52,143 nucleotides of DNA from an uncultured Bacteroidales bacterium. Its GTDB lineage: Bacteria > Bacteroidota > Bacteroidia > Bacteroidales > UBA932. The stretch lies in contig CALVAD010000010.1 in the NCBI GenBank assembly GCA_944325495.1, positions 1 to 52,143 on the forward strand, given 5' to 3'. The position numbers and the translations under genes are program-made. Position 1 is the first letter of the stretch, and each line of letters starts with the position of its first letter. The notes beneath the pieces were generated by a model. It was not told the origin of the DNA, did no database searches, and was given only the letters and a program-made list of their open reading frames with translations. Positions 15,611 to 25,245 of this stretch are shown one piece after another.

Positions 15611-16993
15611 ATGAGAAGACTCCCGCTGCTCATCCTCGCTATTTTCTCCCTGGCTCTGACGGCTGCGGCACAATATCCCGCAGAATGGAGGCGTTACACC
15701 TCCCCGGACTTTCTGTATGACATCCAGAGCGGACAGAACGACGGGGACATGAGCGAGACCGCGTTCCGGAACTACCTGACGGACCTGGCGAGAACCAACA
15801 TAGCCAGATCCGTGAGGATGAACATTTCCGACAGGGCAGAGATGTCCAGACAATCCACGGACGGCCGCACGACCATGGACTATTCGTCGGTGACTCTCTT
15901 CTCCACCGACGTGGAACTGAGCCTCGTGAAGACCGAATCCGCCTATGACAGAACGATGAAGGCCGGCTACGAAGGATTCGACAGGGTGGACCTCGAGTCC
16001 ATAGTCGGAGAACAGACTTTCCAGAGAACCGGTGGTATGGTGAGCGACGAGCAGATCAAGCAGCTCGGAGAAATGACAGGTGCGTCCTACATCCTCGTGG
16101 CCGAAGTCGCGAAAGTCGATGACAGCCACATATTCATCACAGCCAAGATCCTGGATGTCGAGACGGCGAGACTGGAAATGACCGCCAACGTGCAGACGCA
16201 GACCGACCCCAAGGATATCGAGGACGGGTACAGAAGGCTCTCCGCGATGCTGCTCGGCACGGAAATGCCTGCTTCGTCCGGCACCGGCGCGGAAGATGTC
16301 CAGGTCGCGGACAGGGCCAACGGATGGAACGACACCGTCAATGAGCTCATAGCCCAGCAGCTGGAGGCCAAGAAGGCGCGGCAGGAAGCCAGGCAGGAAA
16401 AGGCGGCCCAGAGAGCGGCAGCCAAAGAGGAGGCGAATGCCGCACGCAGACAGCAGGACCAGGCCCTTGACTCCTACATAATGTCCATCGAGGAGTCGAG
16501 AGAGGTTCCGGAAGGAATCCGACCCGGCATGAAGTACAGGCAGTACAGGAAACTGTACAAGGCGTCCGACTATGTCCGCATGCCCGGCGACAGGTACAGC
16601 CCCGTGGTGGGAGGACTGTGCTCCTTCCTCATACCCGGACTCGGCCACGCCGTCAACGGTGACTTCGGCCGCGGTCTCGCGTTCTTCGGAGGCACCGTAG
16701 CGGGTTATATGGCAATGGGAGTGGGAATAGGCATGTTGGACAGCTACGACGAGGGCGCCGGAACAGCGGGATCAGTACTTGTAACCGTCGGCGGTGCGGC
16801 AGTGCTGGGCGTCGCCATCTGGTCCATCATCGACGGAGTGCAGCACGCCAAGATCAAGAACATGTACCTCAGGGACATCGTCGGAATATCTTCCCTGGAC
16901 ATCTCGCTCAATCCCTACATAGCGAGCACGGCCGCCCCGTTCAGTCCCGACGCATCCCCGGCATTCGGGCTGTCGCTGAACGTCACGTTCTGA
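15611..16993 (+). CDS. Secreted envelope protein: CsgG/LpoB-like domain plus membrane tail module
   Basis: The 460-residue protein has a signal peptide (MRRLPLLILAIFSLALTAAA). Residues about 70-215 (ARTNIARSVRMNISDR...MTGASYILVAEVAKVDDSHIFITAKILDVETARLEM) resemble the CsgG/LpoB-type fold of periplasmic proteins. A coiled coil rich in Ala, Glu, Arg and Lys follows (about 250-290). The C-terminal 130 residues hold hydrophobic segments starting SPVVGGLCSFLIPGLGH and end in a strand with terminal Phe (GLSLNVTF). That last module recurs in the protein at 29788-30558. The function is unknown; an envelope role is inferred. It is convergent with sppA across a long hairpin. Confidence 0.7.
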   Translation: MRRLPLLILAIFSLALTAAAQYPAEWRRYTSPDFLYDIQSGQNDGDMSETAFRNYLTDLARTNIARSVRMNISDRAEMSRQSTDGRTTMDYSSVTLFSTDVELSLVKTESAYDRTMKAGYEGFDRVDLESIVGEQTFQRTGGMVSDEQIKQLGEMTGASYILVAEVAKVDDSHIFITAKILDVETARLEMTANVQTQTDPKDIEDGYRRLSAMLLGTEMPASSGTGAEDVQVADRANGWNDTVNELIAQQLEAKKARQEARQEKAAQRAAAKEEANAARRQQDQALDSYIMSIEESREVPEGIRPGMKYRQYRKLYKASDYVRMPGDRYSPVVGGLCSFLIPGLGHAVNGDFGRGLAFFGGTVAGYMAMGVGIGMLDSYDEGAGTAGSVLVTVGGAAVLGVAIWSIIDGVQHAKIKNMYLRDIVGISSLDISLNPYIASTAAPFSPDASPAFGLSLNVTF

Positions 16994-17015
16994 CGGCCGG
17001 CACGACAAACTCCGA

Positions 17016-17082
17016 AAGGCGGGAACTCTCCCATGACAGGCTTTTCCCTGATTGATGCCTGCCATGGGAGAGTTCCCGCCTT
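17016..17082. terminator. Long near-perfect hairpin between convergent genes
   Basis: Arms of 26 bp (17016-17041 and 17057-17082) match at 25 positions around a 15-nt loop. The structure fills the 102-bp gap between two convergent stop codons, so a bidirectional terminator is likely, although neither side has a proper T-run. Confidence 0.6.
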
Positions 17083-17095
17083 CGGTGTACCGCTC

Positions 17096-18874
17096 TTACC
17101 TGATTCTCAGCTCGGTATCCATCCTGGCCAGTACCCGGGGCCGGGACAGATCGCCGAGTTCATCGACAACGGCCTGCGCTCCCCCGACAAGATCGTTCTT
17201 CCCGGAAACCGCGGCCGACGCCTCCGCGCCGAAGAAGGAAAGCAGCTCCTCCATCTGCGACATTGGCTTCGGATATGCGTTCACGCGCCAGTTGGAAAGG
17301 ACAGGGTCACCTGCAGCCGAAGCCGCATATGCAACCGCGGCCTCAAGACCGCCGATCTCGTCGACCAGCTGTATCACGGCGGCGTCAGTCCCCGTCCACA
17401 CACGGCCCTGACCGATGGCGTCGACAGTTTCGACGGGCATGGAACGGGCGTCGGAAACTATGCTCGTGAAACGGTCATATATCGACTCTATGGATTCAAG
17501 CATGTAGTCATATTCCGCCTGGTCGAAAGCTCTCATGCCGCCGTACATGTCGCCGTGCCTGTTGGAGGACACCGACTCGATATTGATATGGAGCACGTCA
17601 TTGGCGGTCCCGGAGAAATCCGGAACCATGCCGAACACGCCGATGGATCCGGTGAGAGTCGTGGCGTCGGAATAGATCCTGTCGCAGTTCGCGGAAATCC
17701 AATAGCCGCCGGACGCCGCATAATCCCCGTAGGAGGCGACGAGGGGTTTGGTCTGCTTGAGCAGGTCAAGTTCGCTCTTGATCTTTTCGGAAGCGAGCAC
17801 GCTGCCTCCGGGAGAGTTGACCCTGAGCACCACGGCCTTGACCGTGGAGTCCGCCCTGACATCGGCTATAATCTGCGCGAAACGGTCGCCTGCGACGTCA
17901 GTCTTGTCCGCGCCGTCGACGATATTGCCTTCGGCATAGATCACGGCAATCTCCTTGGACGCCTTGGATACAGGCTGCCTCGCGGCCACATAGTCGGGGA
18001 AGGAAATCATGTCCACGTCATCGAAATCATCGGCAAGAGCCAGCACGGCGAGCTGGTCCTTGAGCCCTTCGGTCGTCAGGAGTTCGTCCACGAGTCCGCA
18101 GTCGACGAAATCCTGCGGAGAATTGAGCTTCAGCCCGTCCACGGCGGCGTTGAGCTCATCGACTTCGAGATTCCGGCTTTCGGCTATCCCCGCGGCAAAG
18201 GTCTCCCAGATGGAATCCACTATGCGCTGGTACTGCTCCCTGTTCTCGGGGCTGCCCGAAGAACGCGTGAACATCTCGCCCGCCGACTTGTACTTGCCGT
18301 GACGGATCAGCTGCACATTGACGCCGAGGCGGTCAAGCAGGTCGCCGATAAAGAGCATCTGGCTGGAGACGCCGTTGACCATGGTCGTGGCACCCTCATG
18401 AGCGGTCATATACACCTTGTCGGCCACGGACGCGAGATAATAGCTTCCGCTGGTCGGCATCTCGACATACGACACCACGGCCTTCCCGCTTGTCTGCCGG
18501 AAGCGTTCCAGCGCCGCGCGGAACTCCTCGACGGCGGATGCGCCGCTCATGGAACCGTCAGTGCGCAGATAGATATATTTGACCGCGGGATCGGCCGCCG
18601 CGGCATTGACCGCCTGAACCGCATCCCATATTCCTATCGTGGAATTGGACGGACCGCCGCCTATGGCCGAAAAGGCTCCGGCTTCGCGGCTCTGCTCCGC
18701 CAGGGTGAACTCGGACATGTCAATGCGGAGCACGCCGGACTTGGGCAGCACCGGAGCCGAGCTGCCTGCCGCGAGCAAGGCGCCGAGGAAACCGAAACCG
18801 AGCATCAGCATTATGACGGTCACGATGAGAAAGCCGCATACGACGGCGGCTGTAACCTTGAGGAAATCTTTCAT
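17096..18874 (-). CDS. sppA: Signal peptide peptidase SppA, 67-kDa type
   Basis: This membrane-anchored serine protease degrades cleaved signal peptides and membrane fragments. The 592-residue length and two S49 domains match the long SppA type. An N-terminal membrane helix (residues 5-38) is followed by the first domain with the catalytic Lys in HGKYKSAGEMFTR, then the second with the nucleophile Ser in DYAASGGYWISA and the TLTGSIGVFG signature. The Lys/Ser dyad split over two domains is the known mechanism. The frame runs open further upstream, but the ATG at 18874 gives the expected MKDFLKVTAAVVCG start behind a good promoter. It is divergent from hisS. Confidence 0.93.
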   Translation of the reverse strand: MKDFLKVTAAVVCGFLIVTVIMLMLGFGFLGALLAAGSSAPVLPKSGVLRIDMSEFTLAEQSREAGAFSAIGGGPSNSTIGIWDAVQAVNAAAADPAVKYIYLRTDGSMSGASAVEEFRAALERFRQTSGKAVVSYVEMPTSGSYYLASVADKVYMTAHEGATTMVNGVSSQMLFIGDLLDRLGVNVQLIRHGKYKSAGEMFTRSSGSPENREQYQRIVDSIWETFAAGIAESRNLEVDELNAAVDGLKLNSPQDFVDCGLVDELLTTEGLKDQLAVLALADDFDDVDMISFPDYVAARQPVSKASKEIAVIYAEGNIVDGADKTDVAGDRFAQIIADVRADSTVKAVVLRVNSPGGSVLASEKIKSELDLLKQTKPLVASYGDYAASGGYWISANCDRIYSDATTLTGSIGVFGMVPDFSGTANDVLHINIESVSSNRHGDMYGGMRAFDQAEYDYMLESIESIYDRFTSIVSDARSMPVETVDAIGQGRVWTGTDAAVIQLVDEIGGLEAAVAYAASAAGDPVLSNWRVNAYPKPMSQMEELLSFFGAEASAAVSGKNDLVGGAQAVVDELGDLSRPRVLARMDTELRIR

Positions 18875-18892
18875 TTGAAATGCAAATTTTAT

Positions 18893-18922
18893 CAAAAGTA
18901 GTAAATTTGCAGGACAATTCAA
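18893..18922 (-). promoter_or_regulatory. Promoter of sppA
   Basis: On the minus strand TTG, a 19-bp gap and TACTTTTG (18893-18900) match the Bacteroidota consensus, 18 bp before the sppA ATG. It overlaps the opposing hisS promoter. Confidence 0.65.
18902..18909 (+). promoter_or_regulatory. -7 box of the hisS promoter
   Basis: TAAATTTG is an exact -7 match, 16 bp before the hisS start. No TTG lies at the usual 19-bp distance. The box directly abuts the sppA -7 box on the other strand, so the two promoters may compete. Confidence 0.5.
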
Positions 18923-18925
18923 CGA

Positions 18926-20278
18926 ATGATGGCACAGAAAGCTTCCATACCCAAGGGCACCCGCGACTTCGGACATGCCGAGACGGCGGAAAGAAATTAT
19001 ATCTTCAGCTGCATAGAGCAGGTATTCCGCAAATACGGCTACGCACAGATAGAGACACCGGCAATGGAGAATCTCTCGACGCTTCTCGGCAAATACGGCG
19101 AAGAGGGCGACAAGCTGCTGTACCGCATACTGAACTCCGGCGACGCCTTCGCGAACGCGGACTTCGACAAGCCGCTCGCCCCTCAGGTATGCGAGAAAGG
19201 CCTGCGCTACGACCTCACCGTGCCCTTCGCGCGCTATGTCGTCCAGCACCAGAACGAGATAACCCTTCCTTTCAAGCGTTTCCAGATTCAGCCCGTATGG
19301 CGGGCGGACAAGCCGCAGAAAGGCCGCTACCGCGAATTCTACCAGTGCGACGTGGACATGGTCGGCAGCCGCAGCCAGCTCTGCGAGCTCGAGCTCGTGC
19401 AGATAGTCGACGAGGTGTACCGCAAGCTCGGCATAAGGGTGGCGCTCAAGATAAACAACCGCAAGGTGCTCACCGGACTTGCCGAAATCTGCGGATTCCC
19501 CGACAAAGTCACCGACATCACGGTGGCGATAGACAAGATAGACAAGATAGGGCTCGACGCCGTCAAGGAGGAACTCCGCGGCAGGGGACTTGACGAGGCG
19601 GGAATCGAAAAGCTCGTGCCGGTGCTGACTCTCGGCGGCGGAAACGCGGAGAAACTGGCCGCGATGAGGAGTCTGCTGGCATCATCCGAAGAAGGGATGA
19701 AAGGACTGGACGAGCTCGAGGAGCTGTTCGGATATATCTCGGCGGCCGGCATACGGACCGAAACCGAACTCGACCTGTCGCTGGCGCGCGGACTCAGCTA
19801 CTACACCGGAGCCATATTCGAAGTCAAGGCCCTCGACTGGCAGATAGGAAGCATAGGCGGAGGCGGACGTTACGACAACCTGACAGGCATCTTCGGCCTG
19901 CCCGGCCTTTCCGGCGTCGGAATCAGTTTCGGCGCCGACAGGATCTACGACGTGATGAAGGGGCTGAACCTGTTCCCCTCGGGTCTCGGGAACGTGCCGA
20001 CGCTGCTGTTCGCGAACATGGGAAGCGCCGAGACCGCATACATCCTGCCCGTAGCCGCCGACCTCAGGCGCAAGGAACTCATCGTGGAGATCTATCCCGA
20101 CGCGGCGAAGCTCAAGAAGCAGTTCGACTATGCGGACCGCAGGGGCATCCCGTTCCTGTCGATAAACGGAAGCGCCGAAATCGAAGCCGGCACCGTGAAC
20201 ATCAAGAACCTGGCCTCCGGAGAGCAGCGCAGCTTCCCGAAGGACGACACCGATGCGATACTGGCGTTCCTGAAATAG
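18926..20278 (+). CDS. hisS: Histidyl-tRNA synthetase
   Basis: The 450-residue class II enzyme charges tRNA-His. Clear signatures are KGTRDFG at the N-terminus, the motif 2 region [21 protein letters not shown], the histidine-specific [11 protein letters not shown] and GGGGRYDNL, and an anticodon-binding C-terminal domain (about residues 350-450). Length is normal for Bacteroidales. The start could be either of two adjacent ATGs (18926, 18929). The stop codon abuts the stop of the convergent nitrilase gene with no base between. Confidence 0.96.
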   Translation: MMAQKASIPKGTRDFGHAETAERNYIFSCIEQVFRKYGYAQIETPAMENLSTLLGKYGEEGDKLLYRILNSGDAFANADFDKPLAPQVCEKGLRYDLTVPFARYVVQHQNEITLPFKRFQIQPVWRADKPQKGRYREFYQCDVDMVGSRSQLCELELVQIVDEVYRKLGIRVALKINNRKVLTGLAEICGFPDKVTDITVAIDKIDKIGLDAVKEELRGRGLDEAGIEKLVPVLTLGGGNAEKLAAMRSLLASSEEGMKGLDELEELFGYISAAGIRTETELDLSLARGLSYYTGAIFEVKALDWQIGSIGGGGRYDNLTGIFGLPGLSGVGISFGADRIYDVMKGLNLFPSGLGNVPTLLFANMGSAETAYILPVAADLRRKELIVEIYPDAAKLKKQFDYADRRGIPFLSINGSAEIEAGTVNIKNLASGEQRSFPKDDTDAILAFLK

Positions 20279-21049
20279 CTACGGCTCAAGTTCGAAACGG
20301 TCGGCGTCCTCCAACGCCGGGAAGTCGCGCCTGAACGCGCGCAGTTTCCTCATGTCCAGTTCCGCCAGGCAGAAACCTTCCTCGCCGTCAGGAACGGAGG
20401 ATATGCCCGAACCGAGAAAGTCCAGGGCCGCCGTACCCCCGTCGTAGGTGCAGGCGGGGTCCTTCCCGACACGGTTTACCGCAAGCACATAGCACTGGTT
20501 CTCTATCGCCCTCGCCTTCACGAGAGCGTCCCAGGCGTCTCGTCTGGCGGCCGGCCAGCTTGCCGTGACGATGAGCGCGTCGTAGTCTCCCCTGCCGCGC
20601 AGCCACACAGGGAAGCGCAGGTCATAGCAGACGGAAAGCAGGAAGCGGACTCCGCGGTATTCGGCCACCACCCTCCTCCGGCCGGCGGAAAAACGCTCAT
20701 CTTCACCTCCGAAAGTGAAAAGATGCCGCTTGTCATAGAAGCACGGCTCCCCCTCGGGGGTCACGAAATACATGCGGTTCACACATTTCCCCGCCCCGGC
20801 GGGCTTCAGGGCGATGCTTCCGCAGACGGCCGCGTTCCTGGACGCCGAGAAACTCTTCATCCATTCCAGCCCGGCTGACGGTTCCTCCTCCACCCTTGCG
20901 TCCGCAGGGGTCGCGAAACCGGTCGTGAACATTTCAGGAAGCACATACAGATCAGCCGCGGGAGCATCACGCAGACTCCTGTCGAGACGCTCCAGATTGC
21001 CCGGCACGTCTCCCCAGAGAATATTCATCTGGACAAGACAGACATTCAT
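20279..21049 (-). CDS. Nitrilase-family carbon-nitrogen hydrolase (omega-amidase-like)
   Basis: The 256-residue cytosolic enzyme shows the full catalytic triad of the nitrilase superfamily: Glu in LPEMFTTGF, Lys in YDKRHLFTFGGE and Cys in SVCYDLRFPVWLR. The pattern PEMFTTGF with DKRHLF is closest to the YafV/Nit2 omega-amidase group, which hydrolyses alpha-ketoglutaramate-type amides in metabolite repair. The substrate cannot be read from the sequence. It is divergent from the isomerase-like gene. A near-match -7 box (TATCTTCG) lies about 20 bp upstream of the start. Confidence 0.87.
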   Translation of the reverse strand: MNVCLVQMNILWGDVPGNLERLDRSLRDAPAADLYVLPEMFTTGFATPADARVEEEPSAGLEWMKSFSASRNAAVCGSIALKPAGAGKCVNRMYFVTPEGEPCFYDKRHLFTFGGEDERFSAGRRRVVAEYRGVRFLLSVCYDLRFPVWLRGRGDYDALIVTASWPAARRDAWDALVKARAIENQCYVLAVNRVGKDPACTYDGGTAALDFLGSGISSVPDGEEGFCLAELDMRKLRAFRRDFPALEDADRFELEP

Positions 21050-21084
21050 AGTCGACGATTTCCCGAAGATAAAAACATTTTCCG

Positions 21085-21092
21085 TATCTTTG
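21085..21092 (+). promoter_or_regulatory. -7 box upstream of the isomerase-like gene
   Basis: TATCTTTG matches the TAnnTTTG consensus exactly and lies 42 bp before the ATG at 21135. No clear -33 TTG is seen at the right spacing. Confidence 0.5.
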
Positions 21093-21134
21093 CATCCGGA
21101 AACCGTTCAATTCCATAGAGATAGTAGTAGAAGA

Positions 21135-22346
21135 ATGAACCTTATAGTATTCGCATCGCCGCTTCACGATGCCTCAAGCGTCCTGTCGTGCAGACAGGAA
21201 CTGTTCGAAAGACTCAAGGACAACGACTACCGCAGGAAATACGGCCTGCCCGAAGACGGGGAGCTGAACATCATAGACGGCACGAAGCAGGATCTGCCGG
21301 CCGGGGACATGGTCTGCTTCATAGGGACAGGCGGCACGGAAGAACTTTTCCGTGAACGGCTCGGACAGCTGTCCGGAGACATCATCCTGCTCAGCGACGG
21401 CTATCACAACTCCTTGGCGGCAGCCTTCGAGATAGCGAGCTTTCTCGACCAGCACGGAATCAGGGCGCGCCTGGTGAACATCCCGCTCGTCACCTCCGGG
21501 GAAGACCCGGGCACGGCAACCGCCGCCGGAGGAAGCGGTCTGCACCGTTTCGGCAACATCTACGACGGCAAGGCCAAGGAATACCTCAGAAACAGCAGAG
21601 TAGGACTGATAGGCGGAGCCTCGTCCTGGCTGATCGCCTCGGAAGTCAATCTCGACTATGTCAGCTCGGAATTCGGAACGGAGTTCATAAACATCGGAAT
21701 TGACGAGCTTGCCGGCGAATTCAAGCGCCTGAACGGAGCGGAGCCGGACAGAGCCCGTAGCACGGACGACAGGATGCCGGCGGCGGAGAATATGGAAAAG
21801 GCCCTGATGAAGCTGGTGGAGAAATACAGGCTCACGGCTCTGACGGTCAAATGCTTCGATCTGCTGGGCAGCTGCGGCACCACGGCATGTCTCGCCCTTT
21901 CCAGACTCAATGACAAAGGAATAGTCTGCGGCTGCGAGGGCGACATTCCCGCCCTGTGGACCATGATGACCGTCTATGCCCACTGCGGCAAGGTGCCTTT
22001 CATGGCGAATCCGTCATCCTCCGACCCGGACAGGCTGAGCGTGGATTTCGCACACTGCACGGTTCCCGTCTCGATGACGGACAGTTTCACCCTGCCCACG
22101 CATTTCGAATCGGGCACAGGGGTGGGCGTCGCTGGAATACTCCCCACCGGAAGATACACCGCGGTCAAGATAGGAGGCAGGAAGCTGGACAGAATCTTCT
22201 GGACCAAGGGCACCGTGACCGCCAACACCTGCGTCGCGGCGCGCTGCAGGACCCAGGTGAGCTTCCGCTTCGACTGCAGGGAGGACTTCGACCGCTTCTT
22301 CGCGAACCGTCTCGGCAACCATATCGTGCTGACTCCTGAAATCTGA
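21135..22346 (+). CDS. L-fucose/L-arabinose isomerase-family protein
   Basis: The 403-residue protein resembles the C-terminal catalytic half of the fucose and arabinose isomerase superfamily: CGCEGDIPALWTMM (candidate metal-ligand Glu), FMANPSSSDPDRLSVDFAHCTVP, LPTHFESGTGVGVAGILP, then a small beta domain (FWTKGTVTANTCVAARCRTQ). Family members interconvert aldoses and ketoses with Mn2+. The open frame extends far upstream, but the ATG at 21135 lies behind a promoter box and an AGAAGA leader and gives a normal start (MNLIVFASPLHD). No sugar-catabolism genes are adjacent, so the substrate is unknown. Confidence 0.78.
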   Translation: MNLIVFASPLHDASSVLSCRQELFERLKDNDYRRKYGLPEDGELNIIDGTKQDLPAGDMVCFIGTGGTEELFRERLGQLSGDIILLSDGYHNSLAAAFEIASFLDQHGIRARLVNIPLVTSGEDPGTATAAGGSGLHRFGNIYDGKAKEYLRNSRVGLIGGASSWLIASEVNLDYVSSEFGTEFINIGIDELAGEFKRLNGAEPDRARSTDDRMPAAENMEKALMKLVEKYRLTALTVKCFDLLGSCGTTACLALSRLNDKGIVCGCEGDIPALWTMMTVYAHCGKVPFMANPSSSDPDRLSVDFAHCTVPVSMTDSFTLPTHFESGTGVGVAGILPTGRYTAVKIGGRKLDRIFWTKGTVTANTCVAARCRTQVSFRFDCREDFDRFFANRLGNHIVLTPEI

Positions 22347-22364
22347 GGAGTCACATGGCAAAGA

Positions 22365-22402
22365 CGGCCGGGCCGGGATGGAGTTCCATCCCGGCCCGGC
22401 CG
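22365..22402. terminator. Perfect 18-bp GC hairpin between convergent genes
   Basis: The arms 22365-22382 and 22385-22402 are perfect inverted repeats with only GT between them, almost all G and C. The hairpin lies between the stop of the isomerase-like gene and the stop of pnp. No T-run flanks it beyond TCTTT on the minus side. Confidence 0.6.
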
Positions 22403-22418
22403 CATTATATGATTCCTG

Positions 22419-24776
22419 CTAGAAGAGTTCGTCTACAGGCTCCTTGTAGTCATTCATCTCGGGAGCGGGTGCGTCGTCGCGGGGTCCGCTGCTGCGGCGT
22501 CCGCGAGGTCCGCGGCGCTCGCCTCTGTCCGAATCCCTGCGCTCGCGGCGCTCTCCTCCGCGCCTTTCGGCGCCGGGTCTGCGCTCACGGTCCCCGCCGT
22601 TCTGACGAGGCCTGCGCATGGGCTCCACATAGCCCTCGGGCTTGTCCACAAGAGCTCTCATGGAGAGACGCATCTTTCCAGTCTTGGCGTCGATCTCAAG
22701 CAGCTTGACATCCACCTCGTCGCCCACGCTGAGGACATCCTCGACCTTGTCGGTCTTGGTCCACGCGATTTCGGACACATGAAGCAGTCCTTCCTTGCCG
22801 GGGAGAATCTCGATGAACGCACCGAACTCCAGGATTGAGACCACCTTGCCGTGATATACCTTGCCGACCTCGGGAACTGCGCAGATGCCCTTGATCCACT
22901 CGATGGCCTTCTGCATGTTGTCCCTGTTGTCAGATGCGATGTCAACAACGCCTTCGGTAAGATTCGTTCCGGGTATGGGCTCCTCATCGATGCTGATGGT
23001 GGTGCCTGTCTCCTTCTGTATCTTCTGTATGGTCTCTCCGCCCTTGCCGATGATGGCGCCGATGAACTCGGCGGCAACCCTGAGCTGCTCGATACGGGGA
23101 ACGAAGGGCTTGTAGTCCTCGCGGGGCTCGCTGATGGTCTTCATCATCTCACCCATGATGTGCATGCGTCCCTGGCGGGCCTGCTCAAGAGCCTTCTCAA
23201 GCACGTCGTATGAAAGACCGTCGACCTTGATGTCCATCTGCGTGGCGGTGATGCCGTCGGCGGTACCGGTGACCTTGAAGTCCATGTCGCCGAGATGGTC
23301 CTCGTCGCCGAGAATGTCGGTGAGAATCGCATAGCGGTCATTGGGGTGAACCTCGTCGGTGATGAGGCCCATGGCCACTCCGGCCACCGGCTTCTTGATC
23401 TTCACGCCGGCATCCATGAGTGCGAGACAGCCGCCGCATACGGAAGCCATTGAGGAAGAGCCGTTTGATTCGAGGATATCTGAAACCACGCGGATCGCAT
23501 AGGGATTCTCGGGCGCGAGGGGAACCACGGGCTTGAGAGCCCTGAGGGCGAGGTTGCCGTGACCGATTTCACGACGGCCTACGCCGCGCTGGGGCCTGGC
23601 CTCGCCGGTCGCGAAAGGAGGGAAATTGTAGTGCAGCACGAACTGCTGGTCGTCCTGGATCAGCACCTCGTCGGTCTCCTTCATGTCCATCTTGGTGCCG
23701 AGCGTCACGGTAGCCAGGGACTGGGTCTCGCCGCGGGTGAAGATGGCCGAACCGTGGGCGCAGGGCAGATAGTCGACCTCGCACCATATCGGGCGCACCT
23801 CGTCGCACTTGCGGCCGTCGAGACGCACGCCTTCGTCGAGTATCATGTTGCGCATGGCCTCCTTCTCCTCGTGGTGGTAGTATCTTTCCACGAGCGGGGT
23901 CTTCTCCTCAAGCTCCTCCTCGGGGATGGTGGCGAGGAACTCCTCCTTTATCTCCTTGAAGCCCTGCTCGCGCTCCTTCTTGGGCTTGGCCGACTTGGCG
24001 AGGGCGTAGCACTTGTCGTAGCAGAAATCGTGGACAGCCTTCTTCAGCTCCTCGTCCTCCACATCGTGAGGGTAGTCGCGCTTGTTCACGTCGGTGCCGA
24101 GCTCGTGCATGAGCTCCTTCTGCACGCGGCAGTGCTTCTTGATCTCCTCGTGGGCGAACTTGATGGCCTCGAGCATGTCGTGCTCGCTCACCTCGTTCAT
24201 CTCGCCCTCGACCATCATGATGTTCTCCTCGGTGGCCGCGACCATAAGGTCGATGTCGGCATCCTTCATCTGGGAGAAGTTGGGGTTGATCACGAATTCG
24301 CCGTTGATGCGGCATACGCGCACCTCGGAGATCGGGCCGCCGAAAGGCAGGTCGGAGGTCGCGAGCGCGCATGAAGCGGCAAGTCCGGCGAGCGCGTCAG
24401 GCTGTATGTCCTTCTCGGCGGAAATCAGCGTGACGTTCACGAATACCTCAAGATGGAAGTCGTCAGGCCACAGAGGACGGATGGGGCGGTCGATCAGACG
24501 TGAGATAAGAATCTCATAGTCGCTGGACTTGCCCTCCCTCTTCATGAATCCGCCGGGGAAGCGGCCTGCCGAATAATACTTTTCCTTGTAGTCTACGGTC
24601 AAAGGCATGAAATCGGTGCCTTCCTTCACTTCTTCCGCTGCCGTGACGGTGGCGAGAAGCATGGTGCCACCCATTTTCACCACGGCCGAGCCGGCTGCCT
24701 GCTTCGCCAATTTGCCGGTCTCGATTTCGATCACGCGGCCGTCCGCGAGCTCGATTCTTTTGTTGATGATGTTCAT
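22419..24776 (-). CDS. pnp: Polyribonucleotide nucleotidyltransferase (PNPase)
   Basis: The 785-residue phosphorolytic 3'-5' exoribonuclease has two RNase PH cores ([14 protein letters not shown] in the first, [15 protein letters not shown] in the second), a helical linker with an insert rich in Lys and Glu, a KH domain ([21 protein letters not shown], about residues 580-640) and an S1 domain ([30 protein letters not shown]). The last 65 residues are a disordered tail rich in Arg, Gly, Asp and Glu ending EPVDELF. It follows rpsO in the same direction with a terminator between, as in many bacteria. Confidence 0.97.
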   Translation of the reverse strand: MNIINKRIELADGRVIEIETGKLAKQAAGSAVVKMGGTMLLATVTAAEEVKEGTDFMPLTVDYKEKYYSAGRFPGGFMKREGKSSDYEILISRLIDRPIRPLWPDDFHLEVFVNVTLISAEKDIQPDALAGLAASCALATSDLPFGGPISEVRVCRINGEFVINPNFSQMKDADIDLMVAATEENIMMVEGEMNEVSEHDMLEAIKFAHEEIKKHCRVQKELMHELGTDVNKRDYPHDVEDEELKKAVHDFCYDKCYALAKSAKPKKEREQGFKEIKEEFLATIPEEELEEKTPLVERYYHHEEKEAMRNMILDEGVRLDGRKCDEVRPIWCEVDYLPCAHGSAIFTRGETQSLATVTLGTKMDMKETDEVLIQDDQQFVLHYNFPPFATGEARPQRGVGRREIGHGNLALRALKPVVPLAPENPYAIRVVSDILESNGSSSMASVCGGCLALMDAGVKIKKPVAGVAMGLITDEVHPNDRYAILTDILGDEDHLGDMDFKVTGTADGITATQMDIKVDGLSYDVLEKALEQARQGRMHIMGEMMKTISEPREDYKPFVPRIEQLRVAAEFIGAIIGKGGETIQKIQKETGTTISIDEEPIPGTNLTEGVVDIASDNRDNMQKAIEWIKGICAVPEVGKVYHGKVVSILEFGAFIEILPGKEGLLHVSEIAWTKTDKVEDVLSVGDEVDVKLLEIDAKTGKMRLSMRALVDKPEGYVEPMRRPRQNGGDRERRPGAERRGGERRERRDSDRGERRGPRGRRSSGPRDDAPAPEMNDYKEPVDELF

Positions 24777-24806
24777 TATCGTGTTTCTTTACGTCTTTCT
24801 CTTCAA

Positions 24807-24839
24807 TAAAAGGGGATGGCTCCCTCGGAACCATCCCCT
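24807..24839 (-). terminator. Terminator or attenuator between rpsO and pnp
   Basis: On the minus strand AGGGGATGG and CCATCCCCT form the outer stem, extended by TCC/GGA past one mismatch, with a 3-nt loop and then TTTTATT. It sits in the 80-bp rpsO-pnp gap, so it would reduce pnp transcription relative to rpsO. Confidence 0.75.
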
Positions 24840-24856
24840 GATTCTCCCTATCGTGA

Positions 24857-25132
24857 CTATCGGCGGAGTCCGAGCTCCTTGACGATATTTCTGTATCTCT
24901 CGATGTCAATCTCCTGGAGATAGTCCAGAATCTGACGTCTCTTGCCGACGAGGCGGAGAAGAGAACGACGGGTCACATTGTCCTTCTTGTTCTTCTTCAC
25001 ATGCTCGGTAAGATGAGCGATACGGTAGGAAAATAAAGCAACTTGACTCTCCGGAGAGCCGGTGTCCTTATTAGACTTTCCGTACTTCGCGAAAATCTCT
25101 TGCTTCTTCTCAGGCAGCAGATATTCAGCCAT
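24857..25132 (-). CDS. rpsO: Ribosomal protein S15
   Basis: The 91-residue primary binder of 16S rRNA in the 30S platform has the standard signatures: [29 protein letters not shown] and [22 protein letters not shown], ending [12 protein letters not shown]. Length is near the usual 89. It is transcribed from a consensus promoter about 60 bp upstream and followed by pnp. Confidence 0.98.
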   Translation of the reverse strand: MAEYLLPEKKQEIFAKYGKSNKDTGSPESQVALFSYRIAHLTEHVKKNKKDNVTRRSLLRLVGKRRQILDYLQEIDIERYRNIVKELGLRR

Positions 25133-25193
25133 TTTTCAGCAAAAAATTAAGGTTAATAAATATAACTAGCTTTCCGACAACGGGAAAAGCCTG

Positions 25194-25224
25194 CAAATTT
25201 ACACAATTTCCCGCTCTTTCCAAA
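25194..25224 (-). promoter_or_regulatory. Promoter of rpsO
   Basis: On the minus strand TTTG (25221-25224), a 19-bp gap and TAAATTTG (25194-25201) match the consensus perfectly. The predicted leader is about 55 nt, long enough for S15 autoregulation, though I see no defined structure. Confidence 0.8.
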
Positions 25225-25245
25225 TTATTTTCAGGCATTTGCTGC

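Noticed and set aside
17033-18901. A 1.9-kb open frame opposite sppA, and a 0.9-kb one opposite ftsY (38167-39069).
   Set aside because: These follow from the GC-rich codon usage of the real genes on the other strand. The products lack family motifs, and the real genes are certain.
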